64,000 nucleotides of DNA from the NCBI RefSeq assembly GCF_019966595.1, contig NZ_JAINFJ010000001.1:310001-374000 (forward strand), in the 5' to 3' direction. Positions 35,480 through 44,130 of the stretch are shown piece after piece. The number at the start of each line of letters is the position of its first letter. Position 1 is the first letter of the stretch. The notes under the pieces are model-generated. The model did no database searches. It saw nothing but the letters and a program-made list of their open reading frames with translations, and was not told where the DNA came from. The position numbers and the translations under genes were made by a program. The DNA is from Oricola indica (GTDB taxonomy: Bacteria; Pseudomonadota; Alphaproteobacteria; Rhizobiales; Rhizobiaceae).

Positions 35480-36217
35480 TCAGGATTCGATTTCGCAGGC
35501 CGAGCGCAGCCGCTCGAGATCCGGAACCACGACGGTGCGATTGTTTTCCACCTGAATCACGCCCGCCTTGCGAAGCTTGGTGATCTGGCGGCTGACAGTC
35601 TCGATCGTCAGGCCGAGGAAATCGGCGATATCGGAGCGTTTCAGCGGCAATTCGAACTCGATCGAGCCTTCATGCACGTCGATTTCCGGGTCGATATGCG
35701 AAGCGATCAGGAACAGGAAGCTGGCGACCTTTTCCGACGCGGACTTGCGGCCAAGTGTCAGCATCCAGTCGCGCGCCTCGTCGAGTTCGTCGAGCGCCTG
35801 TTCATGCAACTTGTGCTCGAGATCCGGCGATTCGCGGATCATGTCCTCCATGACCGATCTGGGGAACGAACAGACACGTACATCGGTGGCCGCATCGGCG
35901 ATCACGTTGCTCTGGTCACGAAAGGGCCGGCCCATGAAATCCGGGGCGAATTGCAGGCCGACGATCTGCTGGCGTCCATCGGCGAGAAGCTTGGAGAGCT
36001 TAACCACGCCGCGCAGGATGTTCGAGTAGCGGTGCACATCCTCGCCGGCCGACAGCAACTCATTGCCGCTCTGGTAGCTGTATTGCTTGGTGTATTTGTT
36101 CAGCTTGGTCAGCTGTTCAGGGGTCAGCGCCCCGCAAATACCCTTGTGGCGCGCCTCGCAGGCCCGGCAGATCGCCGGGATATCCGAATTGTGAATGTCC
36201 TTACGCGCTGTGTTCAT
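35480..36217 (-). CDS. fnrL: Oxygen-sensing Crp/Fnr-family regulator FnrL/FnrN
   Basis: The 245-residue protein has the FNR cluster cysteines near the N-terminus (CRACEARHKGIC, about residues 18-29) and the fourth cysteine in the beta-barrel (DVRVCSFPR, about 114). It can therefore hold an oxygen-labile [4Fe-4S] cluster. A cyclic-nucleotide-like barrel (about 45-150) and a long dimer helix are followed by the helix-turn-helix LKRSDIADFLGLTIETVSRQ (about 192-211). The E..SR recognition pattern is that of TTGA-N6-TCAA binding proteins. The two FNR boxes at the cco operons are its obvious targets. The gene is convergent with hemN. No FNR box was seen in its own upstream region. Confidence 0.94.
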   Translation of the reverse strand: MNTARKDIHNSDIPAICRACEARHKGICGALTPEQLTKLNKYTKQYSYQSGNELLSAGEDVHRYSNILRGVVKLSKLLADGRQQIVGLQFAPDFMGRPFRDQSNVIADAATDVRVCSFPRSVMEDMIRESPDLEHKLHEQALDELDEARDWMLTLGRKSASEKVASFLFLIASHIDPEIDVHEGSIEFELPLKRSDIADFLGLTIETVSRQITKLRKAGVIQVENNRTVVVPDLERLRSACEIES

Positions 36218-36394
36218 CTCGTCCGGTTCTCCACCGCGAATGCCTTAGTATCGGCAACCTTGTGTTGCGCGCACACGATACGGTCAAGAGCCGCCCATGC
36301 AAGCAAAGGCGACTCTTGCATATTTCTTATTCGGAAAAAATGCCGCAGCGACCGCAAGATGTCGCAGTGGTGGCAGCGGGGCTCCGACCGAAGG

Positions 36395-37174
36395 CTAGGA
36401 AAGAGCCCCCGGACCGGGTACCGCGTTGGGCGGGTTCTTGCCGGCGATGATCATGCCGAGCATGTCATCCTCGGTCACCTCATCCACCTTCACCGTGCCG
36501 ACCAACTGCCCGTTTTTCATGACGTTTGCCCGATCGCACAGATTCTTCACCTGATGGATATCGTGGTCGATCAGGAAGATGCCGATACCATCGCGCTTCA
36601 ACTCCTGGATCAGGTCGGCAACCATCTTGGTCTCGTGCGGTCCGAGCGCCGCGGTCGGCTCGTCCATGATCAGGATCTTGGCGTTGAAATAAACCGCCCG
36701 CGCGATAGCGACCGATTGTCGCTGACCGCCGGACAACCCCGAAACCGGCGTGGAAAAACGGCGGAAATTGGGATTGAGGCGGTGCATGATGGTGCGCGTT
36801 TCCGCCTCCATCGCATTGTCGTCGAGCATCCCGGTCGCGCTGACGATTTCACGGCCGAGAAAAAGGTTCGAGGCCGCGTCGAGATTATCGGCCAGCGCAA
36901 GCGTCTGGTAGATGGTCTCGATGTTGTAACGGCGCGCGTCGCGCGGGTTATTGATAACCGCCTTTTCCCCATTGATGTAGATCTCGCCGCCATCGCGCTG
37001 GATCGCGCCGGAAAGCATCTTCATGAGGACCGATTTGCCTGCGCCGTTGTGACCGAGGACGCCGACGACTTCGCCTGGATTGACGTCGATCGTCACGTGA
37101 TCGACGGCCTTGATGCCGCCGAAGGTTTTCTGCATGTCGCGCAGTTCGACGAGGGGCGTACCGTTGCTGCTCAT
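36395..37174 (-). CDS. xylG: Xylose-type sugar ABC transporter ATPase
   Basis: From the ATG at 37174 the protein has 259 residues and a single ABC domain. Motifs are Walker [12 protein letters not shown] (about residue 40), signature [11 protein letters not shown] (about 147) and Walker [13 protein letters not shown] (about 168), with the switch histidine in FLIDHD. The E. coli XylG has two fused ABC domains; this single-domain form is usual for the alphaproteobacterial FrcA/XylG branch and works as a homodimer. It overlaps the stop of the permease gene by four bases. It powers the XylF-XylH importer. Confidence 0.92.
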   Translation of the reverse strand: MSSNGTPLVELRDMQKTFGGIKAVDHVTIDVNPGEVVGVLGHNGAGKSVLMKMLSGAIQRDGGEIYINGEKAVINNPRDARRYNIETIYQTLALADNLDAASNLFLGREIVSATGMLDDNAMEAETRTIMHRLNPNFRRFSTPVSGLSGGQRQSVAIARAVYFNAKILIMDEPTAALGPHETKMVADLIQELKRDGIGIFLIDHDIHQVKNLCDRANVMKNGQLVGTVKVDEVTEDDMLGMIIAGKNPPNAVPGPGALS

Positions 37175-38484
37175 ATTTTCGCCCCCGTACGCCTGCGATA
37201 AATGATGTCGATCAGCACCGCCACGACAAGGACCGCGCCGACGACGATGTTCTGGAACGGAGCATCGACACCAACCATGGCCATGCCGGATTGGAGCGAC
37301 TGCATGATCAGGGCGCCCAGTATGGCGCCGTGAATTGTTCCCAGCCCGCCCGACAGCGCAGTACCGCCAATGACGGCCGCCGCGATGACGCGCAGTTCGT
37401 CCAGCGTACCGATGTCGTTGGAATGGAAGGACAGGCGCGCCGAGGCGACGACACCCGCCAGCGCGCACAGAGCGCCCATGATGGCGAAGACCTTGACCGT
37501 CAGAAGCCGGGTGTTGATGCCAGACAGTTCCGCGGCATCGGGATTGCCGCCAGTCGCAAAAATGTATCGCCCGAGCCTGGTCCGCTGCGCCACGACCGTC
37601 ATCATGACCGCCACGGCGATGAGCAGAAGCACGGAGATCGGCAATCCGTATCCGGAGGTATAGCCCTCCGGCATGGTTTCGCCGCGCGCCTCGAAGATGC
37701 GCTCGAGACGCGGCGTGGGCACCTGATAGGCGTTCAGAATCGCTACGAAACCGAGGATGGCGACCGAAACGAGCGCTGCGAGCAGGACCTCGGCCCAGAG
37801 CGGCTTGACCGGGAATTCATGCGCGATCTTGTTCGCGCGCCCCCGCCACATCGCATAGATGGAGAAAACGACGGCAACGATGCCGAAGATCCAGCTCCAT
37901 GTCGGGCCGAGCGTTCCGTCGATACCACCGAAAAGCGTGAAGTTCTCGTCCAGCGGACCGATCGTCTGGCCCGTCGTCAGGTACCAGGCGACGTTCCGCC
38001 AGACCAGCAGACCGCCCAGCGTCACGATAAAGGCCGGAACGCCGAGATAGCCGACGATATAACCGTGAAACGCCCCAATCAGCGTTCCGGTCAGAACACC
38101 GACGAGAATCGCGATCGGCGCGGTCGCGGGATGATTGAGGCCGAGGCCGAGCCATTCGGGCGTCACGACCGTCTGGGTCATGGCCATCATGGCGGAACAG
38201 GTCGCCAGCAGCGAACCCACCGACAGGTCGATGTGGCGCGTCACGATGATGAAGACCATGCCGGTCGCCATGATGGCGACGGAGGCGGTCTGGATCGTCA
38301 GGTTGAATACGTTGCGCGGCGTCAGGAACCGGCCGTCGAAGAGACCGCCCGTCAAGAGATTGAAGATCAGGCAGATTACAACGAATGCGCCAATCATGCC
38401 GAGCAGGCGCGTATCGAGTTCGAGAGCGGCGAAGAAGTTGCGCGGTTTGGCCTGCGCACTCGCTGCGGGGGACGTGTCGGTCAT
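37171..38484 (-). CDS. xylH: Xylose-type sugar ABC transporter permease
   Basis: The 437-residue integral membrane protein belongs to the BPD_transp_2 permease family of pentose and ribose importers. The TRHIDLSVGSLLATCSAMMA segment (about residue 80-100) is the family signature. A second one, GINTRLLTVKVFAIMGALCA, occurs later, with AAAVIGGTALSGGLGTIHGA near residue 375. A long cytoplasmic or periplasmic insert (about 200-265) distinguishes XylH from the shorter RbsC. It lies between xylF and xylG. The 94-base gap to xylF holds a strong hairpin that could lower permease relative to binding-protein expression. Confidence 0.92.
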   Translation of the reverse strand: MTDTSPAASAQAKPRNFFAALELDTRLLGMIGAFVVICLIFNLLTGGLFDGRFLTPRNVFNLTIQTASVAIMATGMVFIIVTRHIDLSVGSLLATCSAMMAMTQTVVTPEWLGLGLNHPATAPIAILVGVLTGTLIGAFHGYIVGYLGVPAFIVTLGGLLVWRNVAWYLTTGQTIGPLDENFTLFGGIDGTLGPTWSWIFGIVAVVFSIYAMWRGRANKIAHEFPVKPLWAEVLLAALVSVAILGFVAILNAYQVPTPRLERIFEARGETMPEGYTSGYGLPISVLLLIAVAVMMTVVAQRTRLGRYIFATGGNPDAAELSGINTRLLTVKVFAIMGALCALAGVVASARLSFHSNDIGTLDELRVIAAAVIGGTALSGGLGTIHGAILGALIMQSLQSGMAMVGVDAPFQNIVVGAVLVVAVLIDIIYRRRTGAKI

Positions 38485-38509
38485 GGCCTATTCCAGCTGC
38501 ATGTGTCGA

Positions 38510-38542
38510 GACGTCCCCATCCGCAAACCGGATGGGGACGTC
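38510..38542 (-). other. Strong intercistronic hairpin between xylF and xylH
   Basis: GACGTCCCCATCCG and CGGATGGGGACGTC form a perfect 14-base stem around a five-base loop. There is no T run, so it is not a classical terminator. Hairpins in this position stabilise the 3' end of the binding-protein message in many ABC operons. Confidence 0.8.
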
Positions 38543-38578
38543 AGTCTAGCACTGTTTACATGTAACAGACGGAATAGG

Positions 38579-39613
38579 TCAGTTACAGGGGGACGGACCG
38601 TTCTCGACGCCCTGGCAGAGGTCTTCCTTGGAAATCCAGCCGGCATCGACGACAACGTCGAGGTTGTCGGCGGTCACCGGTACCGGAGCCAGGAACTTCG
38701 CGGTCATGGTCGTGCCGGAAGGCGAGGTCCATTCAGCCGCACCGTCGATATCGGCCATCGCCGTGCCATCGGCCAGCTGTGCGGCAATCTCGCCGGCAGC
38801 CTTGCCGAGTTCACGGGCGTCTTTCCAGACGCTGACCGTCTGGGTGCCCTTGGCGACACGGTTGAGAGCCGCATGGTCGCCGTCCTGTCCCGATACCGGG
38901 ATGCCTTCCATGCCCTGCGCGGTCAGCGCAGCGACAACGCCGCCGGCGGTGCCGTCGTTGGAGGCAACCACCGCATCGACATTGTTGTCCTGCGCGGTCA
39001 GGATCTGCTCCATGTTGCGCTGGGCGTTGGCCGGAAGCCAGCCGTCGGTGTAGGCCTCACCGACGATGGTGATGTCACCGGCGTCGATCGCGTCCTGAAG
39101 GATTTCCTGCTGTCCGCCGCGAAGGAAGTCCGCGTTCGGATCGGTCGGCGACCCCTTGATCATGACGTAATTGCCGGTCGGCTGCGCCGCGAAGACAGCA
39201 CGCGCCTGCATGCGGCCCACCTCGACGTTGTCGAAGGTCAGGTAGAATGCACGATCGTCTTCGATCAGGCGGTCATAGGCGATGACCGGAACGCCCTCGT
39301 CCGCAGCGGCCTGAACGGCCGGAATGATAGCCTGGGTATCCTGCGCCAACACGATCAACGCATCGACACCCTGCGCCATCAAGCTCTCCACGTCGGAAAG
39401 TTGCTTGGCCGAGGACGACTGGGCGTCTGCGGAAATATAGGTGTCGCCATTCGCTTCGATGGCGCCCTTCATTGCGGCTTCGTCGGTCTTCCAGCGTTCT
39501 TCCTGGAAATTCGACCATGACACGCCGATTGTCTTGCCTTCGGCCCAGGCGGAACCCGCCATGGCAACCGACATCACTGCGCCCGCTAGGAGCGCGCTCG
39601 TAAACTTCTTCAT
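38579..39613 (-). CDS. xylF: D-xylose ABC transporter periplasmic binding protein
   Basis: From the ATG at 39613 (GGGAGGT ribosome site) the protein has 344 residues with a signal peptide (MKKFTSALLAGAVMSVAMAG, cleavage after SAWA). The mature part is a type I periplasmic binding protein. The XylF-like features are GVSWSNFQEERWKTDEAAMK near the start, DALIVLAQDTQAIIPAVQAA (about 85-105), VIAYDRLIEDD (sugar-binding arginine-aspartate region, about 113), KGSPTDPNADF and VVASNDGTAGG. It captures xylose and delivers it to XylHG. The promoter region carries two TTGCAnTGCAA palindromes that the divergent ROK regulator probably binds. No xylose isomerase or kinase gene is in the window. Confidence 0.94.
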   Translation of the reverse strand: MKKFTSALLAGAVMSVAMAGSAWAEGKTIGVSWSNFQEERWKTDEAAMKGAIEANGDTYISADAQSSSAKQLSDVESLMAQGVDALIVLAQDTQAIIPAVQAAADEGVPVIAYDRLIEDDRAFYLTFDNVEVGRMQARAVFAAQPTGNYVMIKGSPTDPNADFLRGGQQEILQDAIDAGDITIVGEAYTDGWLPANAQRNMEQILTAQDNNVDAVVASNDGTAGGVVAALTAQGMEGIPVSGQDGDHAALNRVAKGTQTVSVWKDARELGKAAGEIAAQLADGTAMADIDGAAEWTSPSGTTMTAKFLAPVPVTADNLDVVVDAGWISKEDLCQGVENGPSPCN

Positions 39614-39757
39614 AATTACCTCCCGGTGCATCGAAATGCAGGTACAAGGGTCGGATCACAGATCCGCGCCCCGTTTGCGAAGCCCTTTAATTCAAGCCTC
39701 AAAAAAAATCGTGACTCAAAACAGCTTGCGTGTCAACATGAACCAAAGTGGAATAAC

Positions 39758-39789
39758 TTATTGCAATGCAATAATTTTTTGCATTGCAA
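39758..39789. promoter_or_regulatory. Twin operator palindromes between xylF and the ROK regulator
   Basis: TTATTGCAATGCAATAA (39758-39774) is a perfect odd-centred palindrome, and TTGCATTGCAA (39779-39789) is a second copy of its core TTGCAnTGCAA. Their centres lie 18 bases apart. They sit 28-60 bases before the ROK start and about 145 bases before xylF, a fitting place for ROK-family XylR control of both directions. Confidence 0.75.
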
Positions 39790-39817
39790 CCGGGCATGGG
39801 AGGAGGAAGCCGGTACG

Positions 39818-41041
39818 ATGACCACGGTTCTCCGTTCCGACGACATGCGCAGGCGCAACCGTAATCTGATCATGGAAATCGTGCGTCGCAAGGGTGCGAT
39901 CAGCCGCAGTGCGATAGCCCAGACCGCCGCCCTGAGCCCGGCCACCGTATCAACGATCTCCAACGATCTGATCGCCGAGGGCGTCCTCGTCGCGCAAGGC
40001 AACGGGTCGGCCGCCAGCAGCGGGCGCGGCCGTCCGAGCGTGCACCTGTCGATCAACCCGGAATTTCGCCATGCCGTGTTGATCATCCTGAAGATCGGCG
40101 CGCTCAACGTCTCGATCATCGACTACGCCGGCGCTGTCGTCGCCCACCAGGACTTCCATATCGACATGGCCAATATCCGGGCGGAGGAATTCCGCCGCAC
40201 GCTGATCGCCGAGGTTCGCCAGACCTGGGACACATCCGGCCTCGACGAAGCCCAGCTCGCGCGTATTTCCGTCGCCATCCAGGGCACGACCGACACTGCC
40301 GGCGTCCACATGCTCCGCTCGCCCATGACGCCCTTGACCGACGTGCCGATCGGCCCTTGGCTGGAAGAGGCCTTTGGCGCGCCCGTTCGCCTTGCCAATG
40401 ACTGCGACCTGATCGCCCGCGCGCTCAACTGGCGCGATCCGGAACGCTATTCGGACAATTTCGCCGCGATCCTGCTGGCGCACGGCGTCGGCATGGGCCT
40501 TTTCCTGCGCGGCCAGATCATCAACGGTACCAAATCGTCGGGTACGGAATTCGGCCATATGCTCCACCGCCCGGACGGAGCGCTGTGCCGTTGCGGGTCG
40601 CGCGGTTGCATCGAGGCGAATGCCGGCGATTATGCGATCCTGCGCCGATATCGGGGCGACCCGGCGGACAGCGCCCCCGCGAGCCGTGTCTCCGCTAGGG
40701 AAATCGCCGCAATCGCCGAAGCCGGCCGCGCCGGCAACGAGCGCGCGCTGGACGCACTGGCTGCAGCAGGGCGCGCGCTGGGATCGGGCCTTGCCGGCAT
40801 TTACGCCCTGGTCGATCCGTTCCGCATCGCCTTCGTCGGACACGGCGCCGCAGCCTTCAGCCTTATGGAACCCGCACTGCGTCAAACACTGGAGAACTCC
40901 AATGCAAGAGCTGCCAGGGATGTCCCCATCGACCTATTTCCCGACGAGATGCCGCTGGTTCGCGAGGGCTGCTGCATCGACGCGCTGTCGGATATCGATG
41001 CGCGCCAGGCCGCCAAGGTCAATGACTTTGCCCGGGCTTGA
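39818..41041 (+). CDS. xylR: ROK-family transcriptional regulator, XylR-like
   Basis: The 407-residue protein starts behind AGGAGG. The N-terminal winged helix-turn-helix (RKGAISRSAIAQTAALSPAT, about residues 25-50) is followed by a ROK sugar-kinase-like domain. That domain has the zinc motif CRCGSRGCIEANAG (about 260) and the GVGMGLFLRGQI segment that in kinases forms the phosphate region. ROK repressors bind sugars, here presumably xylose, and release DNA. Position divergent from xylF with twin operators supports this role. Its last 20 bases overlap the di-haem oxidoreductase gene, so that gene is co-transcribed with the regulator. Confidence 0.9.
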   Translation: MTTVLRSDDMRRRNRNLIMEIVRRKGAISRSAIAQTAALSPATVSTISNDLIAEGVLVAQGNGSAASSGRGRPSVHLSINPEFRHAVLIILKIGALNVSIIDYAGAVVAHQDFHIDMANIRAEEFRRTLIAEVRQTWDTSGLDEAQLARISVAIQGTTDTAGVHMLRSPMTPLTDVPIGPWLEEAFGAPVRLANDCDLIARALNWRDPERYSDNFAAILLAHGVGMGLFLRGQIINGTKSSGTEFGHMLHRPDGALCRCGSRGCIEANAGDYAILRRYRGDPADSAPASRVSAREIAAIAEAGRAGNERALDALAAAGRALGSGLAGIYALVDPFRIAFVGHGAAAFSLMEPALRQTLENSNARAARDVPIDLFPDEMPLVREGCCIDALSDIDARQAAKVNDFARA

Positions 41042-42458
41042 GGCCAGACGCCGGCTCGCTGCGATCCTCGCGGCGCTCGCCTGCGGCGTAGCCGCGCCCG
41101 CCATGGCCGACGACGTGCCTTGGGCCGAGCGCGCCATCACCGAACATGTGGACCAGTCGGCACTGAAAGGAACGCTCGACCGCGAAACGCTTCTCGACCT
41201 GATCGACAAGGGCGAGAAACTGTTCACCGCAAAGTTCACCGAACTCGACGGCGCGGGACGCAAGATGGCGACCCAGGCGATCATCCCGACCAAGCGCAAG
41301 AGAGCGCCCGATGCCGCGTTCCAGCGCATCGCCGGCATGGACGCGAATGCGTGTTCGAGTTGCCACAGCCAACCCGTCATCGGCGGTGCGGGCGACTTCA
41401 CGGTCAACGTCTTCGTCAATGAGGGCTTTACCAACGCCGATTTCGACACGGTCGATCCGCAGTTCTCCAACGAGCGCAACACCAATCACCTTATGGGCGC
41501 CGGGCTCGTTGAGCTGGTGGCGCGCGAGATGTCTGACGACCTTCAGGCGATCCGGCGCGACGCACTGAAGAAAGCCCTCGAAGCCGGTGAGCCAGTGACG
41601 GCCGCGCTTGTCAGCAAGGGCGTCTCATTCGGCAAGATCACAGCAGAACCGGACGGCATCCTGGACATATCCGGGATCGACGGTGTCGATACCGACCTCG
41701 TGATCCGCCCCTTCTCGCAGAAGGGCGTGATGACATCCCTGCGCCAGTTCGCCGTCAATGCAATGAACCAGCACCACGGCATGCAGGCCGAGGAGCGGTT
41801 CGGCGCGCGCTGGACCGGCGAGGACGATTTCGACGAGGACGGCCATGCCGGCGAACTGACCGACGGAGACATCTCGGCGCTGGTTGCCTGGCAGGCGACC
41901 CTGCCGCCGCCGATCCGCGTGACACCGCAGAACGAGGCGTGGCGGAACGCCGCCGATGCGGGGTCAGCAACCTTCGACGCCATCGGCTGCAACAGTTGCC
42001 ATATCCGCGCCCTGCCCCTGTCGAGCCTCGAATTCGCCGATCCCGGACCGCTCGACGCGGCAGGCACGCTGCGCGACGGCGAGATCGAGGGCGCTGTCTA
42101 CGACCTCGCGCTGACCGAATGGGCCGAGACGCTGGAGCGCGACGCCGACGGCAACTATCTCGTGCCGCTATTCGGCGACCTGAAGCGCCACGTCATGACC
42201 GACCGGCAGGTCGCCGCGCTCGGCAATGAATTGCTGGCGCAGCGCTTCGTCGAGCGCAACCAGTTCCAGACCGCCGAATTGTGGGGCATCGGCTCGACCG
42301 CGCCCTATGGCCATCGCGGCGACTTCACGACGCTGGACGGCGTGATCCGCGCGCATGGTGGCGCGGCGCGGCCCGCCCGCGACGCCTATCTTGACCTCGC
42401 CGATACGGAACGCAGCGCACTCGTCGCCTTCCTCAAGACACTGGAGATCCCGCAATGA
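41022..42458 (+). CDS. Di-haem c-type oxidoreductase (DHOR / DUF1111 family), exported
   Basis: I start the gene at the ATG at 41022, inside the end of the ROK gene. It gives a signal peptide (LAAILAALACGVAAPAMA) and 478 residues. Two haem c motifs are present, CSSCH (about residue 107) and CNSCH (about 325), the spacing of the DHOR family of MauG/cytochrome-peroxidase-like proteins. Other family features are GAGLVELVAREM, KGVMTSLRQFAVNAMNQHHG (about 229-248) and the closing TAPYGHRGDFTTLDGVIRAH. It should act in the periplasm in electron transfer or peroxide-linked oxidation; the substrate is unknown. Its stop overlaps the next gene by four bases. Confidence 0.88.
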   Translation: MTLPGLEARRRLAAILAALACGVAAPAMADDVPWAERAITEHVDQSALKGTLDRETLLDLIDKGEKLFTAKFTELDGAGRKMATQAIIPTKRKRAPDAAFQRIAGMDANACSSCHSQPVIGGAGDFTVNVFVNEGFTNADFDTVDPQFSNERNTNHLMGAGLVELVAREMSDDLQAIRRDALKKALEAGEPVTAALVSKGVSFGKITAEPDGILDISGIDGVDTDLVIRPFSQKGVMTSLRQFAVNAMNQHHGMQAEERFGARWTGEDDFDEDGHAGELTDGDISALVAWQATLPPPIRVTPQNEAWRNAADAGSATFDAIGCNSCHIRALPLSSLEFADPGPLDAAGTLRDGEIEGAVYDLALTEWAETLERDADGNYLVPLFGDLKRHVMTDRQVAALGNELLAQRFVERNQFQTAELWGIGSTAPYGHRGDFTTLDGVIRAHGGAARPARDAYLDLADTERSALVAFLKTLEIPQ

Positions 42459-44110
42459 CCCGCACGCTTCTCCTGTCCACCCTTCTGGCTGCCCTGTTCG
42501 CGACGCCGCTGGCCGCACAGGACGCGCCTCCCACCCTTTCCATGGACATTCCGGTCATGGTCGAGGAGGCGGCGGCCGCCGGCATCGACCACAGCTATAC
42601 CGGGCCGTGGGAGTATTTCGTCGGCGGTGGCGCGGCGGCCTTCGACTGCAATGGCGACCGCCTTCCCGACCTTGCCGTGGCGGGCGGCACCTCGAAAGCC
42701 AGCCTCTATGTCAATCGCAGCGCGATCCGCGGCGAGCTCGCCTTCGAGGAAAAGAAGGACGCCCTGCCCGACGACACGCGCGACAAGGTGACCGGCCTCT
42801 ATACGCTCGACATCGACAATGACGGCCATCGCGATCTCGTCATGCTGCGCGTTGGCGAGAACATCATTTTGAAGGGCGGCCCCGACTGCAGTTTCACGGA
42901 AGCCAACCGCGCATTCGCCTTCGACGGCGGACGCGCATGGTCGACGGCGTTTGCCGCGACCTTCGAGCCGCATCTGCCCTTCCCGACGCTCGCTTTCGGC
43001 AATTATGTTGATCGCTCCGCGCCGGGCTCTCCCTGGGGCACCTGCCACGACAACGTGCTGCTGCGCCCGCAAGGCGCGGGCGGCGAACGGCCGGACTATT
43101 CGGAGCCGAACGTACTGACGCCGGGCTACTGCGCCCTCTCGATGATCTTCACCGACTGGAACCGCTCCGGCGAACCGGCGCTGCGCGTCACCAATGACCG
43201 GCAATATTACCGCGAAGGCCAGGAACAGCTCTGGCGCGTTTCGCCGGACCGCCCGCCGCGCCCCTATCGGCGTGCTGACGGCTGGCGGCGCGTGCAGATA
43301 TGGGGCATGGGCATCGCCGAAGCGGATCTGAACGCCGACGGCTATCCAGAATACGCGCTGACTTCGATGGGCGACACCAAGCTGCAGACCCTGGATGACG
43401 AGGCCGAGGCGGACCGCCCGGTTTACCGCGACATCGCCTTTGACGAGGGTGCGACCGCGCACCGGCCCTATACGGGCGACGATCTGAAACCCTCGACCGG
43501 CTGGCATGCCGAATTCGACGATTTCAACAATGACGGGCGGCTCGACCTGTTCATCGCCAAGGGCAATGTGCAGCAGATGCCGGACTTCGCGGCCTTCGAT
43601 CCGGACAATCTTCTGCTCGGCAATGCCGGCGGCGGGTTCTCGGAAGCCGGCGACAAGGCGGGCATCGCCCTGCCCCGGCGCGGACGCGGCGCAGCTGTGG
43701 CCGATTTCAACCTGGACGGCATGCTGGACCTCGCCGTAGTCAATCGCGAGGCGCCGATGAGCCTGTTCCGCAATGCCGGCGCGCGCACCGCAGACGGCAG
43801 CGCGCGGCAGACCGGCAACTGGCTGCAGATCGAATTGCGTCAGGACGGCATCAACCGTGACGCCATCGGCGCGACGGTCACGGTCAAGTCGGGCAACGAA
43901 ACCCGCACCCGCAAGGTGCATGTCGGCGGCGGCCACGCCTCCGGCTCGGCAGGCTTCATCCATGTCGGCACCGGCGTTGCAGAGCGCGCGCAGATCCGCG
44001 TGCAATGGCCCGACGGCGAATGGAGCGCACCGTTCCGGGTCTTCGCCAACAATTTCGTTGTCATCGAACGCGGCGCGGCGCAGGCGCAATACTGGTATCC
44101 GCCGGAATAG
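42455..44110 (+). CDS. Exported CRTAC1-like protein with FG-GAP/VCBS repeats and ASPIC/UnbV domain
   Basis: The 551-residue protein has a signal peptide (MTRTLLLSTLLAALFATPLA). Calcium-binding FG-GAP/VCBS-type repeats follow, with the motifs AAFDCNGDRLPDLAVAGG, LDIDNDGHRDLVML, ADLNADGYPEYALT, DFNNDGRLDLFIA and DFNLDGMLDLAVV, probably making a beta-propeller. The end (about 455-540) is the ASPIC/UnbV domain, with IGATVTVKSGNETRTRKVHV and ending in ARIRVQWPDG-like sequence. Such proteins are secreted or surface-associated. It is translationally coupled (ATGA) to the di-haem oxidoreductase, which suggests a working pair: perhaps a redox enzyme and its binding or scaffolding partner. Confidence 0.88.
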   Translation: MTRTLLLSTLLAALFATPLAAQDAPPTLSMDIPVMVEEAAAAGIDHSYTGPWEYFVGGGAAAFDCNGDRLPDLAVAGGTSKASLYVNRSAIRGELAFEEKKDALPDDTRDKVTGLYTLDIDNDGHRDLVMLRVGENIILKGGPDCSFTEANRAFAFDGGRAWSTAFAATFEPHLPFPTLAFGNYVDRSAPGSPWGTCHDNVLLRPQGAGGERPDYSEPNVLTPGYCALSMIFTDWNRSGEPALRVTNDRQYYREGQEQLWRVSPDRPPRPYRRADGWRRVQIWGMGIAEADLNADGYPEYALTSMGDTKLQTLDDEAEADRPVYRDIAFDEGATAHRPYTGDDLKPSTGWHAEFDDFNNDGRLDLFIAKGNVQQMPDFAAFDPDNLLLGNAGGGFSEAGDKAGIALPRRGRGAAVADFNLDGMLDLAVVNREAPMSLFRNAGARTADGSARQTGNWLQIELRQDGINRDAIGATVTVKSGNETRTRKVHVGGGHASGSAGFIHVGTGVAERAQIRVQWPDGEWSAPFRVFANNFVVIERGAAQAQYWYPPE

Positions 44111-44130
44111 GCACGGTAGACGTTCAGCCG

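Noticed and set aside
37175-37468. Longer start for the xylose ATPase
   Set aside because: The extension lies within the permease gene in another frame and is arginine-rich. The ATG at 37174 overlaps the permease stop as ATGA and starts the ABC homology.
40620-41021. Longer start for the di-haem oxidoreductase
   Set aside because: The extra 134 residues are an out-of-frame reading of the ROK gene and would bury the signal peptide that starts at 41022.
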